From contig CAYGRE010000001.1 in NCBI GenBank assembly GCA_964352215.1, positions 182,706 through 246,705 of the forward strand: a stretch of 64,000 bases of DNA. Reading direction: 5' to 3'. Source of the stretch: CAWUKT01 sp964352215. GTDB taxonomy: Bacteria; Bacteroidota; Bacteroidia; J057; JADKCL01. Shown one piece after another: positions 53,726-60,900 of this stretch. The first letter of the stretch is position 1. The number at the start of each line of letters is the position of its first letter. The translations under genes were made by a program, and so were the position numbers. The notes beneath the pieces are model-generated. The model made no database searches. It was not told the DNA's origin and saw only the letters and a program-made list of their open reading frames with translations.

Positions 53726-54529
53726 CTACTTCTTCAGAAGTTTGTCTACCACTACCTGACCATCGACTTTGGTGCGGACCACATACAAGCCTGGAGCCAA
53801 ATCCGAAATATTCAAACGGACCTCGGCACCATCGGCCTGGGCACTGATTACCCTTTCGCCGGAGATGGAATAAACCTCCACGTTCTCGATCACTCCTCTG
53901 GACTGAATATTGACTTCAGACTGAGCAGGATTGGGGTACAGGGAAATATAAGGGGTGTTGTTTTCCTCGATGCTTGTAGCAGTGGCATCCGGGCCATAAA
54001 CATTGTCAAAGTAAATGATCCGGTCAGAGCTGCGACCCGCAAGGTCAAAGTCCGGGAAAATGACAATCTGGTCATAAGTATTGCCGATATGTGCAGAAAA
54101 ATCAAAGGTGATCTGTTCCCATTGGTTGACGGTAGTATTGGCAATCTTGATTTCACCAAGAGACCAATTGTCTACCCGGACCAATTTGATGCCAACATCA
54201 CTGGTCACAGATTTCCAGACCATAATATTGATCATATAGTTGCTGCTGTCAATGGTCCAGGTTCCGATGCCAGCACCGTGCAGACTCTCGCAGCCAGCCC
54301 AAGGGTTTCCAGCCTGCAATGCGGTAAACTTAGCTACCGTAGCGGATGGATTGATTCCAGTGGGATCGGGATTGGCGATAATCTCCAGGGGAGGATTGGT
54401 ATCGTTCTCAAAAACGGTCCAGGTCCAATTTGCACCATTTCCGCCGGACTCATAGTCAATAGGGACGTTTTGAGCGATGGAAGGAAGGCAAGCGAGCGAA
54501 GTGAGAAGGAGTATCAGGAGAGATTTCAT
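53726..54529 (-). CDS. Secreted carbohydrate-binding-module-like protein with T9SS tail
   Basis: The 267-residue protein has a signal peptide (SLLILLLTSLACLPSIAQ), one jelly-roll-type domain (DYESGGNGANWTWTVFEND, INIMVWKSVTSDVGIKLV, WEQITFDFSAHIGNTYDQIVIFPDF, IIYFDNVYG) and a T9SS type A domain (ISLYPNPAQSEVNIQS ... VVDKLLKK). This domain layout occurs in carbohydrate-binding modules attached to Bacteroidota glycoside hydrolases, but no catalytic domain is present here. It may bind polysaccharide at the cell surface. Confidence 0.85.
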   Translation of the reverse strand: MKSLLILLLTSLACLPSIAQNVPIDYESGGNGANWTWTVFENDTNPPLEIIANPDPTGINPSATVAKFTALQAGNPWAGCESLHGAGIGTWTIDSSNYMINIMVWKSVTSDVGIKLVRVDNWSLGEIKIANTTVNQWEQITFDFSAHIGNTYDQIVIFPDFDLAGRSSDRIIYFDNVYGPDATATSIEENNTPYISLYPNPAQSEVNIQSRGVIENVEVYSISGERVISAQADGAEVRLNISDLAPGLYVVRTKVDGQVVVDKLLKK

Positions 54530-54650
54530 AAATTCTAATTCAATGGGGAGTGTGTAGATTTTTATCTTATTGTGTAATCTACGTTAAGGAAAAGAGGATT
54601 GCAAGCTAATTCTTTGAAGTGGACATTCCTGTATTTCGCTGTTGACGAGG

Positions 54651-55547
54651 CTATCCCTCTTGCTGTTCCCTGATAAATTGGACAATGTAATTCCTGTAAA
54701 TGCTGTTCTCCTCCTGGGACATGTGTTGCCATAAAGCTCCATGGCCTATCCGGTGCAGGTGGATTACCTGGAAATTGCGAAAGTCTGTCTCCCGAATCCG
54801 ATCCTCCAGTATACGCGTGTAATTGAAGGAATTATTTTCAGAAATCAACAGTATGGGAACCGATAGATTTTCAAGGTATTCAGTAGGGGAGGCCTCTAAC
54901 CAATTCTTTTCGGTATTCCCAAATACAGCTTCAACATGTTGCACTGCCAGTTCTGGACGTCTCCCCTCGGCAAAAACCTGGTGGTAGTGGGAAATGTCAT
55001 ACGCTCCTGCTATTGGGATGAGTCCTTTGATCTTACCAACGGACAAGCCCACGTCTTCGAGGTATCTGGTATCCAGACCAAGCAAGGCCGCGAGATGGCC
55101 CCCAGAAGAATAGCCCCCAACAAATATATTTTCCTGATCATAGCCATATTCATTTGCATGCTCGTATAGCCATTTGAAAGCCGCAGCGAGGTCTTGGACA
55201 TGGTCTGGATGTCTGGCTCCTTGGGTTCGGTTGGGGTCTATCCAAACCGCAGTGCTGAGCCGATGCCCCACCGATGCCACCGCAATCCCTTCACTGGCAA
55301 ACTTCCGGGCCAGGTCCATTTCCATATTTCGATTGACATAAGCCCAGGCCCCGCCACCGATCCAGATCAGCAATGGGGGATTCTTTGGGTTCCCAGGGAT
55401 GACTAAGTTCAGTCTTTGCAGGCTATCTGCTTCATTCGTAGAGGCATTGAGATAAGGAAGGTCCGGGAATTCTCTGAACTCATTGGTTTGCTGAGCCCTT
55501 GCATGGAAAGGGACCATCAGAAGCAGGAGGAAAAGACATTTATACAT
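54651..55547 (-). CDS. Secreted alpha/beta-hydrolase (BD-FAE-like esterase)
   Basis: The 298-residue protein has a signal peptide (MYKCLFLLLLMVPFHARAQ) and a complete esterase fold: LLIWIGGGAWAYVNR (oxyanion region), IAVASVGHRLS, FVGGYSSGGHLAALLGLD with Ser in the GxSxG elbow, VPILLISENNSF (acid strand) and VIHLHRIGHGALWQHM with the catalytic His. It is similar to bacterial feruloyl/carboxylesterases of the BD-FAE type. Unlike two other hydrolase-fold proteins in the window, the nucleophile is intact. It may remove acyl groups from polysaccharides. Confidence 0.88.
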   Translation of the reverse strand: MYKCLFLLLLMVPFHARAQQTNEFREFPDLPYLNASTNEADSLQRLNLVIPGNPKNPPLLIWIGGGAWAYVNRNMEMDLARKFASEGIAVASVGHRLSTAVWIDPNRTQGARHPDHVQDLAAAFKWLYEHANEYGYDQENIFVGGYSSGGHLAALLGLDTRYLEDVGLSVGKIKGLIPIAGAYDISHYHQVFAEGRRPELAVQHVEAVFGNTEKNWLEASPTEYLENLSVPILLISENNSFNYTRILEDRIRETDFRNFQVIHLHRIGHGALWQHMSQEENSIYRNYIVQFIREQQEG

Positions 55548-55976
55548 AGAAAAGGATTTCGACCAATTAAAGGTTTACTGCATGATATGTGCTTCAAATA
55601 GTTGCTTATTTTGGGGGGATGAAACTACTTTGTCGAATTGGGGAAAATATGAGGGGCCATTTGACGCAGTTTATGGTCATAATGAAGCAGAAGGTATTGA
55701 AAGAACCATTTTTAACCAACCGGATTAATGGTTTGCTGCTCACACTGGTATTTTCAATCTCCAACCTATCGCCTTCAAAACTACCCAAGTGAAAGACTTC
55801 AAATACTCTGAAATACCTTCGCCAATTATTTAAAATGAATCCACCCTTCAGGCAAGTATCTTGAACATATTACAAAACTTAAATCTGCTTTCGTTTTGGA
55901 AGCAGAATTCAATATCTGTTCAAATAAAACTTCATGATTTCTTAAGTTGGTCAACTAATCCGATTACTCTGACACC
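55548..55976. other. Intergenic region, no gene recognised
   Basis: About 430 bp of AT-rich DNA upstream of the esterase gene, leading into a long 22-bp-period array. It contains only short frames, and no structured element was found. It should hold the esterase promoter. Confidence 0.45.
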
Positions 55977-56307
55977 TAAGCCAAATTGTCCAACCTCTCC
56001 AACTCGATAATACAACCCGAAGATAAAGTAGGTATAATTGACCTGAAAGCTCTTGACTCAATCCGGAACCAACGGTAGTTAACCCCAAAAACCACACCTG
56101 CTGCCTCAAAAACCCGATTTCGGTTGTGCTGGGAGACCAACCGGGTTGTGGCCCCAACATAAGTGACTTGTCCTCAGCGGCCAACCCGGTTCCGGTCCAG
56201 ACACACAGCGGTGTCTCCCAACCCTTACCAACTTGTCTGGCCACCTGAACCCGGTTGCCCTTCCACCTGAACCAACTTGTCTCACGACCTCAACATGGTA
56301 GGGGTAA

Positions 56308-56350
56308 AAATATTACCGGGTTATGTGAGCGACATAACCCAGTAATATTT
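56308..56350. repeat. Inverted repeat, 19-bp arms with one mismatch
   Basis: Two adjacent units of the 22-bp array pair as AAATATTACCGGGTTATGT and its complement, separated by GAGCG. A second pair of the same design, with 20-bp arms and two mismatches, lies at 56395-56441 and also has a GAGCGA loop core. Confidence 0.9.
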
Positions 56351-56653
56351 CCAGGTATACCTGGTTGTGGTGCCCCGGACAACCCAGTTGAGCTGGCTGC
56401 ATAACAGAGGTATGGGAGCGACATACCACCGTTATGCAGCCCGGACAACCCGGTTCTACCTGGACCGGAACCCGGTAATGCGCTGGACACAAAGCTCTGT
56501 GCTCAGACCGCTACCGGGTTGATGTCCACGGACAAGTAGGTTATATGGAGACCCCAACCCAGTTGGGGAAAATGGACAACCCATTTGTGCTTCTTACCTA
56601 TACCAGGTTGTGCGCCCGACCTCAAATAGGTTGTGGGCCCGACCTCAACCTAC

Positions 56654-56714
56654 TTGTGCAAAAAGGGGAACTGGGTTCCCCTTTTTGCGGAACCCAGTTC
56701 CCCTTTTTGCACAA
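56654..56714. repeat. Perfect 26-bp inverted repeat within the 22-bp array
   Basis: Arms at 56654-56679 and 56689-56714 are exact complements around a 9-nt loop (CCTTTTTGC). The arms include GGGGAACTGGGTTCC and TTGTGCAAAAA. The stem is stronger than a typical terminator and is 58 bp from the stop of the neighbouring minus-strand gene, so it could also help end that transcript. Confidence 0.92.
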
Positions 56715-56771
56715 CCGAGGGGGTCACCTATGACCCCTTATTGTCCAAAAGGAGATAACCCTCTCCGAGGC

Positions 56772-58784
56772 TTACCGTTGCAACACCACCCGGCCACTCA
56801 AAGCCTCTCCCTCCAGCGTACGCAGCCGGTAGAAATAGACCCCATTGGCCATGCCGTCTTCCGCCAGGAAGTTAACCGAATAGCTACCGCCGCCGACCAC
56901 ATCACCCGTAAACAGTTGCTTCAGCAACCGACCATCCAGGCCATACAGATCGAGGGTCACTTCCGTCGCATAAGGCCCAACGAAGCTCAATTGGGTAGCC
57001 TCTCCGAATGGATTCGGAGCCACCTGCAATTGCCAGACCGCAACCGGATCAGCAACCCCAACCATAAAGCTGGTGGCACTGTCAGCCTGGCAGCCATATT
57101 CATTGGTGATTTCACATGTGTAAACACCATTGACAGTTGGTGCGATGCACTGCGTCGTCAATCCGGTCGGATTGCCATTCAGCAACCAGTTGTAGCTGGT
57201 GGCCGGGGAAGCACAGATGGAATCCGTGCTAACCGTCAGGGTAGGTGCCAGGGCAAAAGTATCCCGGACTTCAGTCGGAGAGGCGCTGATGCTCTGGCAA
57301 CCATTGGAGCCTGTAACCGTGACCACATACATGCCCGGACCTACGGAAACCGTTTGTCCATTGCCACCGCTGCTCCAATTGTAAGAGGTAAGACCAGCCG
57401 GAGCCGAAAGCGTTATCGGGTCACCATTGCAGGTAAAAGCAGGGCTGGCAGGAGAAATGACTGCAGATGGGGGAGGAGCATTGACCGCAATGATCTCCAG
57501 GGAATCAACCCCCTGGCAACCATTGGCATCCGTGACTGTAACCGTCAGGATTCCACCATTCTGTACCGTAACCACCGGGCCAAGGGTACCATTGATCCAG
57601 GTGTAGCTGGCAAAGCCGGAGTCGGCCTGAACCGTAACCGATTGGTTCGTACAGATAATGGCAGGACTGTTGACCGGGGATGGGTTGGAAGAAGGTACAA
57701 TGATCTCCGTAATCGTAATCGTATCCCTGCCAATACAGCCAAGGGAATTGGTCACCTGGACGTCGTGGGTACCGGCTCCAAGCGTAACACTTTGCGTCGT
57801 ATCTCCGGTATCCCATAGGTAGGAAGCCCCAGGGTTTCCGGCATTCAAGGGAAGAGTGGTCGACTCACAAATCGAAGTATCTACCCCAATATTGACAGGA
57901 ATGGCCGTCGCATTGCCAGGATCTGTGACCATCACGGTTGCCGCACAATTGGAAGCGTTGCCGGCGGGATCGGTCAGGGTCAGGGTGACATTGTTCATGC
58001 CCAGATCAGCACAGGTAAAGACGTCCTGGCTCAGAGCATAGGTAGAAATAAAGCAATTGTCGGTACTGCCATTGTCCACAGCGGTACCGGCGACCGTATC
58101 AATCCCCGCCGCTGGGAGTGCAATCGTAAGGTTCTGGCAGACCGCTACCGGTGCCGCCGAATCATTCTGACAGGCAGGATTGCCACCAGAGACTGCAATA
58201 TCATCAATGAGGAAGCCATCGTTGCCCCCCGCAAAATAGTAATTGTCATGCTGCTGAAACTTCACCACAAAGGTCCCGGTCAGAGAGAGGTTATGAACCT
58301 GGGCGAGCGAATCGACATTCAGGGAAAAGAAATTCCATGACAGGTCCGGGTACTGAGTACCAAACAGGTCCAGCACCTTCACAAAGGAAGTTCCGCCATT
58401 GTCGGAGAAAAATACACCATCCTGGGGGTGGTCTTCTTCGTTCCATTCTGCCCACCAAAAATCAAGCACCACGTTTTGAGCGCCGGCCATGTTCAGCCCC
58501 ATCCAGGCTTGCTGGGTATGGAAGGTGCCACCGAGTGAATCGTCCAGTCCCAGAAAATAATTCCCCGTATGGGAAACCGCAGTCTGAGTGCTCCAGGTAA
58601 GTACACCGGATTGGTGGACCCGGATTCGGCCACCGGGAGCAGAACTGGTGGTATGCCAATTTGCATCCAATGTACCAGTCTCAAAACCAGTCGTGTAGGG
58701 TAAAGTAGCGTAGTTCGTGATTTGAGCATTCAAGTCAATAGATACAAGCGCAAGGAGAGTGAAGAGTAGAAATCTTAGTTTCAT
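56772..58784 (-). CDS. Secreted multi-domain (MAM-like, HYR, Ig-like) protein with T9SS tail
   Basis: The 670-residue protein starts with a signal peptide (RFLLFTLLALVSIDLNAQ). Next is a ~190-residue MAM/jelly-roll-like domain (GFETGTLDANWHTTSS, NVVLDFWWAEWNEEDHPQDG, FLIDDIAVSGG). A HYR domain (AAPVAVCQNLTIALPAAG ... VTLTLTDPAGNASNC) and three to four Ig-like/PKD-type repeats with the pattern CxxxxxTLPLNAGNPGASYLWDTG follow. A T9SS type A domain (LQVAPNPFGE ... LSGRVVLQR) closes it. It is a surface or secreted structural/adhesive protein; no catalytic motif seen. Its 3' end touches the long 22-bp array. Confidence 0.88.
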   Translation of the reverse strand: MKLRFLLFTLLALVSIDLNAQITNYATLPYTTGFETGTLDANWHTTSSAPGGRIRVHQSGVLTWSTQTAVSHTGNYFLGLDDSLGGTFHTQQAWMGLNMAGAQNVVLDFWWAEWNEEDHPQDGVFFSDNGGTSFVKVLDLFGTQYPDLSWNFFSLNVDSLAQVHNLSLTGTFVVKFQQHDNYYFAGGNDGFLIDDIAVSGGNPACQNDSAAPVAVCQNLTIALPAAGIDTVAGTAVDNGSTDNCFISTYALSQDVFTCADLGMNNVTLTLTDPAGNASNCAATVMVTDPGNATAIPVNIGVDTSICESTTLPLNAGNPGASYLWDTGDTTQSVTLGAGTHDVQVTNSLGCIGRDTITITEIIVPSSNPSPVNSPAIICTNQSVTVQADSGFASYTWINGTLGPVVTVQNGGILTVTVTDANGCQGVDSLEIIAVNAPPPSAVISPASPAFTCNGDPITLSAPAGLTSYNWSSGGNGQTVSVGPGMYVVTVTGSNGCQSISASPTEVRDTFALAPTLTVSTDSICASPATSYNWLLNGNPTGLTTQCIAPTVNGVYTCEITNEYGCQADSATSFMVGVADPVAVWQLQVAPNPFGEATQLSFVGPYATEVTLDLYGLDGRLLKQLFTGDVVGGGSYSVNFLAEDGMANGVYFYRLRTLEGEALSGRVVLQR

Positions 58785-58963
58785 AGACGGTTAATGGAAG
58801 TTCTTTGGTTACTCGCTGGTTGATAGATACTTAAAATAGTGTTTATCTCCCTGAATACAAAGGGCTTCAGGGATTAAATCCGCATTCCTTGTCCCTACCC
58901 ATCCTTTATTAAGCGCAACGCCATTCTTCCATTTGTCCTCCAACTGGAGCCACTTTGGCCAAG

Positions 58964-59380
58964 TTAAAGTTCCACTTCAACCTTATCCTTCACCTGTATC
59001 CCCTTCAGATTCCCATCTATTTTCAAATAGACATTTTTAAAGTCAGCCAATGAGTTGAGAATGTCGACATCCAGCACCAGCGTCTGGTACCGGTATCCAT
59101 CTCCGAAAATGGAAATCTGTTTTCCCTGGAATGAAGATTTGACCGCATCAACCGTCATTTCCCGCCATTTGTCCCGTAGTTCAGCCTTATCTGTATTCAA
59201 TCCAATGCCAAGATGCTCATCAGCAATTTCAAAGACATCAATGATTGATAATACTTCTTTCTCCATGGGTTTGATCAAATGCAGTGGCGAAGGCGCATAG
59301 AAGATATGATGCCCCTTGACGAATTTATCAAGGGTTGACGCACCAAGCAAAAAGATTCGCCAACCCAAAAGTGGAAGCAT
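58964..59380 (-). CDS. Small protein of unknown function
   Basis: The 138-residue frame starts at an ATG that lies inside a 22-bp direct repeat. The N-terminal ~30 residues are weakly hydrophobic; the body is mixed (EKEVLSIIDVFEIADEHLGIG, SIFGDGYRYQTLVLDVDILN, NVYLKIDGNLKGIQVKDKVEV). Alternatively it begins at the internal Met of MEKEVLSIID. No family recognised. It is divergent from the putative injected cysteine-protease gene, but a partner role is only a possibility. Confidence 0.6.
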   Translation of the reverse strand: MLPLLGWRIFLLGASTLDKFVKGHHIFYAPSPLHLIKPMEKEVLSIIDVFEIADEHLGIGLNTDKAELRDKWREMTVDAVKSSFQGKQISIFGDGYRYQTLVLDVDILNSLADFKNVYLKIDGNLKGIQVKDKVEVEL

Positions 59381-59420
59381 TCAGATCGGAAGAATAGAGC
59401 ATTCAGATTGGAAGAATAGA
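59377..59420. repeat. 22-bp direct repeat, 2 copies
   Basis: Copies at 59377 and 59399 share GCATTCAGATxGGAAGAAT and differ at one base. The same 22-bp period as in the long arrays is notable. Confidence 0.85.
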
Positions 59421-59672
59421 GTGGAAATACCCTGCAAAGCGGAAAAGTTTATTTTCTTGCGCACCCGGTTAGGAAATGTTTGAGATTTAAGCCTATGACA
59501 AATGAATCTCTGTAAACAGGCTTGAATGGTCATTGATTATCTATTTCCGTCCCAAAACACCTTGTAAGAAGGTCCTTGTTATTCCATTTCGAAGGAGTGG
59601 GGGAAGCCCATGGTAATCGAGTTTCATACGCATACCAAGTATGACAAGTGTCAAATAAAGCACAAAAAGAGT

Positions 59673-60842
59673 ATGGAAAAGCAGCATATCCAAGCACCAG
59701 AAAACGACCAGATCCACGAAATGGAGTCTCCACTGCAAGCAAAACCAGGACGTCGGCAAATGGCTCCACCAGCATTTCAGTTGACGGCTACCGGGGGCTT
59801 CCCTTCAGTAAGTGGATCCCTACAAAGTGGATCCCTAAAAAGTGGCCCCCTACAAAGTGAATCTCTACAAAGTGCCCCTATACAGCAAACCCCCAATTCG
59901 GAAGGTCCTATCCAACGCGTGGGTAGGCCCACTGATACCCAGGAGCAGATCGCCGGAACTTGTGGGCTTTACTCGTTGACACATGCCATTGCCCATTTGT
60001 ATCGTCTGGACGGGGCTGGGACTCAATTGGTGCGGGATCTGTTGTTGCAGGCTGCGGGCCAGGTTGGCGCAGATGTAACCCATCAAGGTGAAGTGACCTC
60101 ATTTGCAACCGCTGAAGCCATTGTTCGCCAATACAATACCTTAACTACCGCATACCCGGTGCTTATTTCCAGACAAACTGTTGGGGAAAATCTTGACAGC
60201 GAGGCAGGCTGGCGCTCCGATTTGGGAATTGACAACGAAGGAGATGAAGCCCAGCATGCCGTTACCATGGCGGTAGACAGTCGGCTTTATGCTGGGCTGG
60301 TGGAGGACGCTTTGGACTTTGAGGTGGAGGCTGAAGACATGCCCAAAGGCACCAAACTGGATATGCAGGGAAGCGCTATTACGATAACCGGTCTTTCTGC
60401 AGATAATGCTTCATTTAGGGGATCAAGTGCCCATTGGGTTACCATTACTTCCATTGCAAATGATTTTATCGAAGTAGTGGATCCCAATTTCCCAGGTTAT
60501 GTCCTGAAATTCAGAACGGGCGAGGCAGCTCTGCTTTCAAACAGTCTGGCAAAAGACGTGCTGGTCAAGGATTACCTCAACGCAGTGTATGGAACCGATA
60601 AAAAGGGAAAGCAAAAATCTGCCGGTAGATGGGTAAGTGAAATGTCCTACCAAGGGAAAAACCAGAAAAAGGAAAAAGTATACAGAAATCAGGACTGGGC
60701 AACCATGATGCAGGAAGATGTTAATGATCCTCGGGCTTACCTGGGAAAAATTCACGGTAGATTGGGCAACACCGATGATACCACCACGGTTGACTTGAGC
60801 GGTTTGGCGATAAGGGTGGTCAAGCCTGGGGCAGACGAGTAG
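59673..60842 (+). CDS. Putative contractile-injection (eCIS) cargo with cysteine-protease-like domain
   Basis: The start is the ATG of MEKQHIQAPENDQ, preceded by AAAAAGAG; there is no signal peptide. The 389-residue protein has a disordered leader with APPAFQLTA (31-39), a five-residue repeat tract (SGSLQ/K x5, residues 47-71) and GPIQRVG, a motif that often ends such leaders. The globular part opens TQEQIAGTCGLYSLTHAIAHL, where Gln92/Cys97 at the start of a helix fit a papain/C39-like nucleophile. SSAHWVTITSI (His254) and EVVDPNFPG (Asp270) supply the later triad blocks in order. The leader resembles that of the gene at 35.9 kb and of eCIS-associated DUF4157 proteins. Cargo status and protease activity are inferred. 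Confidence 0.65.
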   Translation: MEKQHIQAPENDQIHEMESPLQAKPGRRQMAPPAFQLTATGGFPSVSGSLQSGSLKSGPLQSESLQSAPIQQTPNSEGPIQRVGRPTDTQEQIAGTCGLYSLTHAIAHLYRLDGAGTQLVRDLLLQAAGQVGADVTHQGEVTSFATAEAIVRQYNTLTTAYPVLISRQTVGENLDSEAGWRSDLGIDNEGDEAQHAVTMAVDSRLYAGLVEDALDFEVEAEDMPKGTKLDMQGSAITITGLSADNASFRGSSAHWVTITSIANDFIEVVDPNFPGYVLKFRTGEAALLSNSLAKDVLVKDYLNAVYGTDKKGKQKSAGRWVSEMSYQGKNQKKEKVYRNQDWATMMQEDVNDPRAYLGKIHGRLGNTDDTTTVDLSGLAIRVVKPGADE

Positions 60843-60900
60843 ACTGGGGGGAGACTTCAGGTTGTATGTTAACCAATTCCCCATTCCCAATTCTCAGCTT

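Larger units (their letters stand above)
55977..56768. repeat. Long 22-bp-period tandem array of diverged dyad units (about 31-36 units)
   Basis: From 56065 to 56746 every 22-bp window starts in phase (56065, 56087, ... 56725) and carries a centre of the form AACCnGGTT or a variant (AACCCGGTT, AACCCAGTT, ACCGGGTT, CAGGTTGTG, CAACTTGT) at unit positions ~8-16. Weaker units extend left to 55977. Units differ at many positions, yet no insertion or deletion breaks the phase over 31 units. Several neighbouring units pair into long hairpins (see the separate entries). The array abuts the stop codon of the gene at 56772. It contains no spacers of equal length as a CRISPR would. Confidence 0.9.

Noticed and set aside
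56065..56746. CRISPR array
   Set aside because: Units are contiguous and diverged, with no constant repeat alternating with unique spacers, and no cas gene is near.
55977..56768. Plasmid iteron origin
   Set aside because: Period 22 fits iterons, but the units are not conserved in sequence, no Rep gene or DnaA box was seen, and two other arrays of the same period have different sequences.
56610..57818. A 402-codon open frame on the plus strand
   Set aside because: It begins inside the 22-bp array and runs antisense through the HYR/Ig-like gene; Arg/Asn/Gly-rich composition with no recognisable motif.
59377..59420. Attachment-site duplication left by an integrated element
   Set aside because: The two 22-bp copies are directly adjacent with nothing between them, and no integrase is present.
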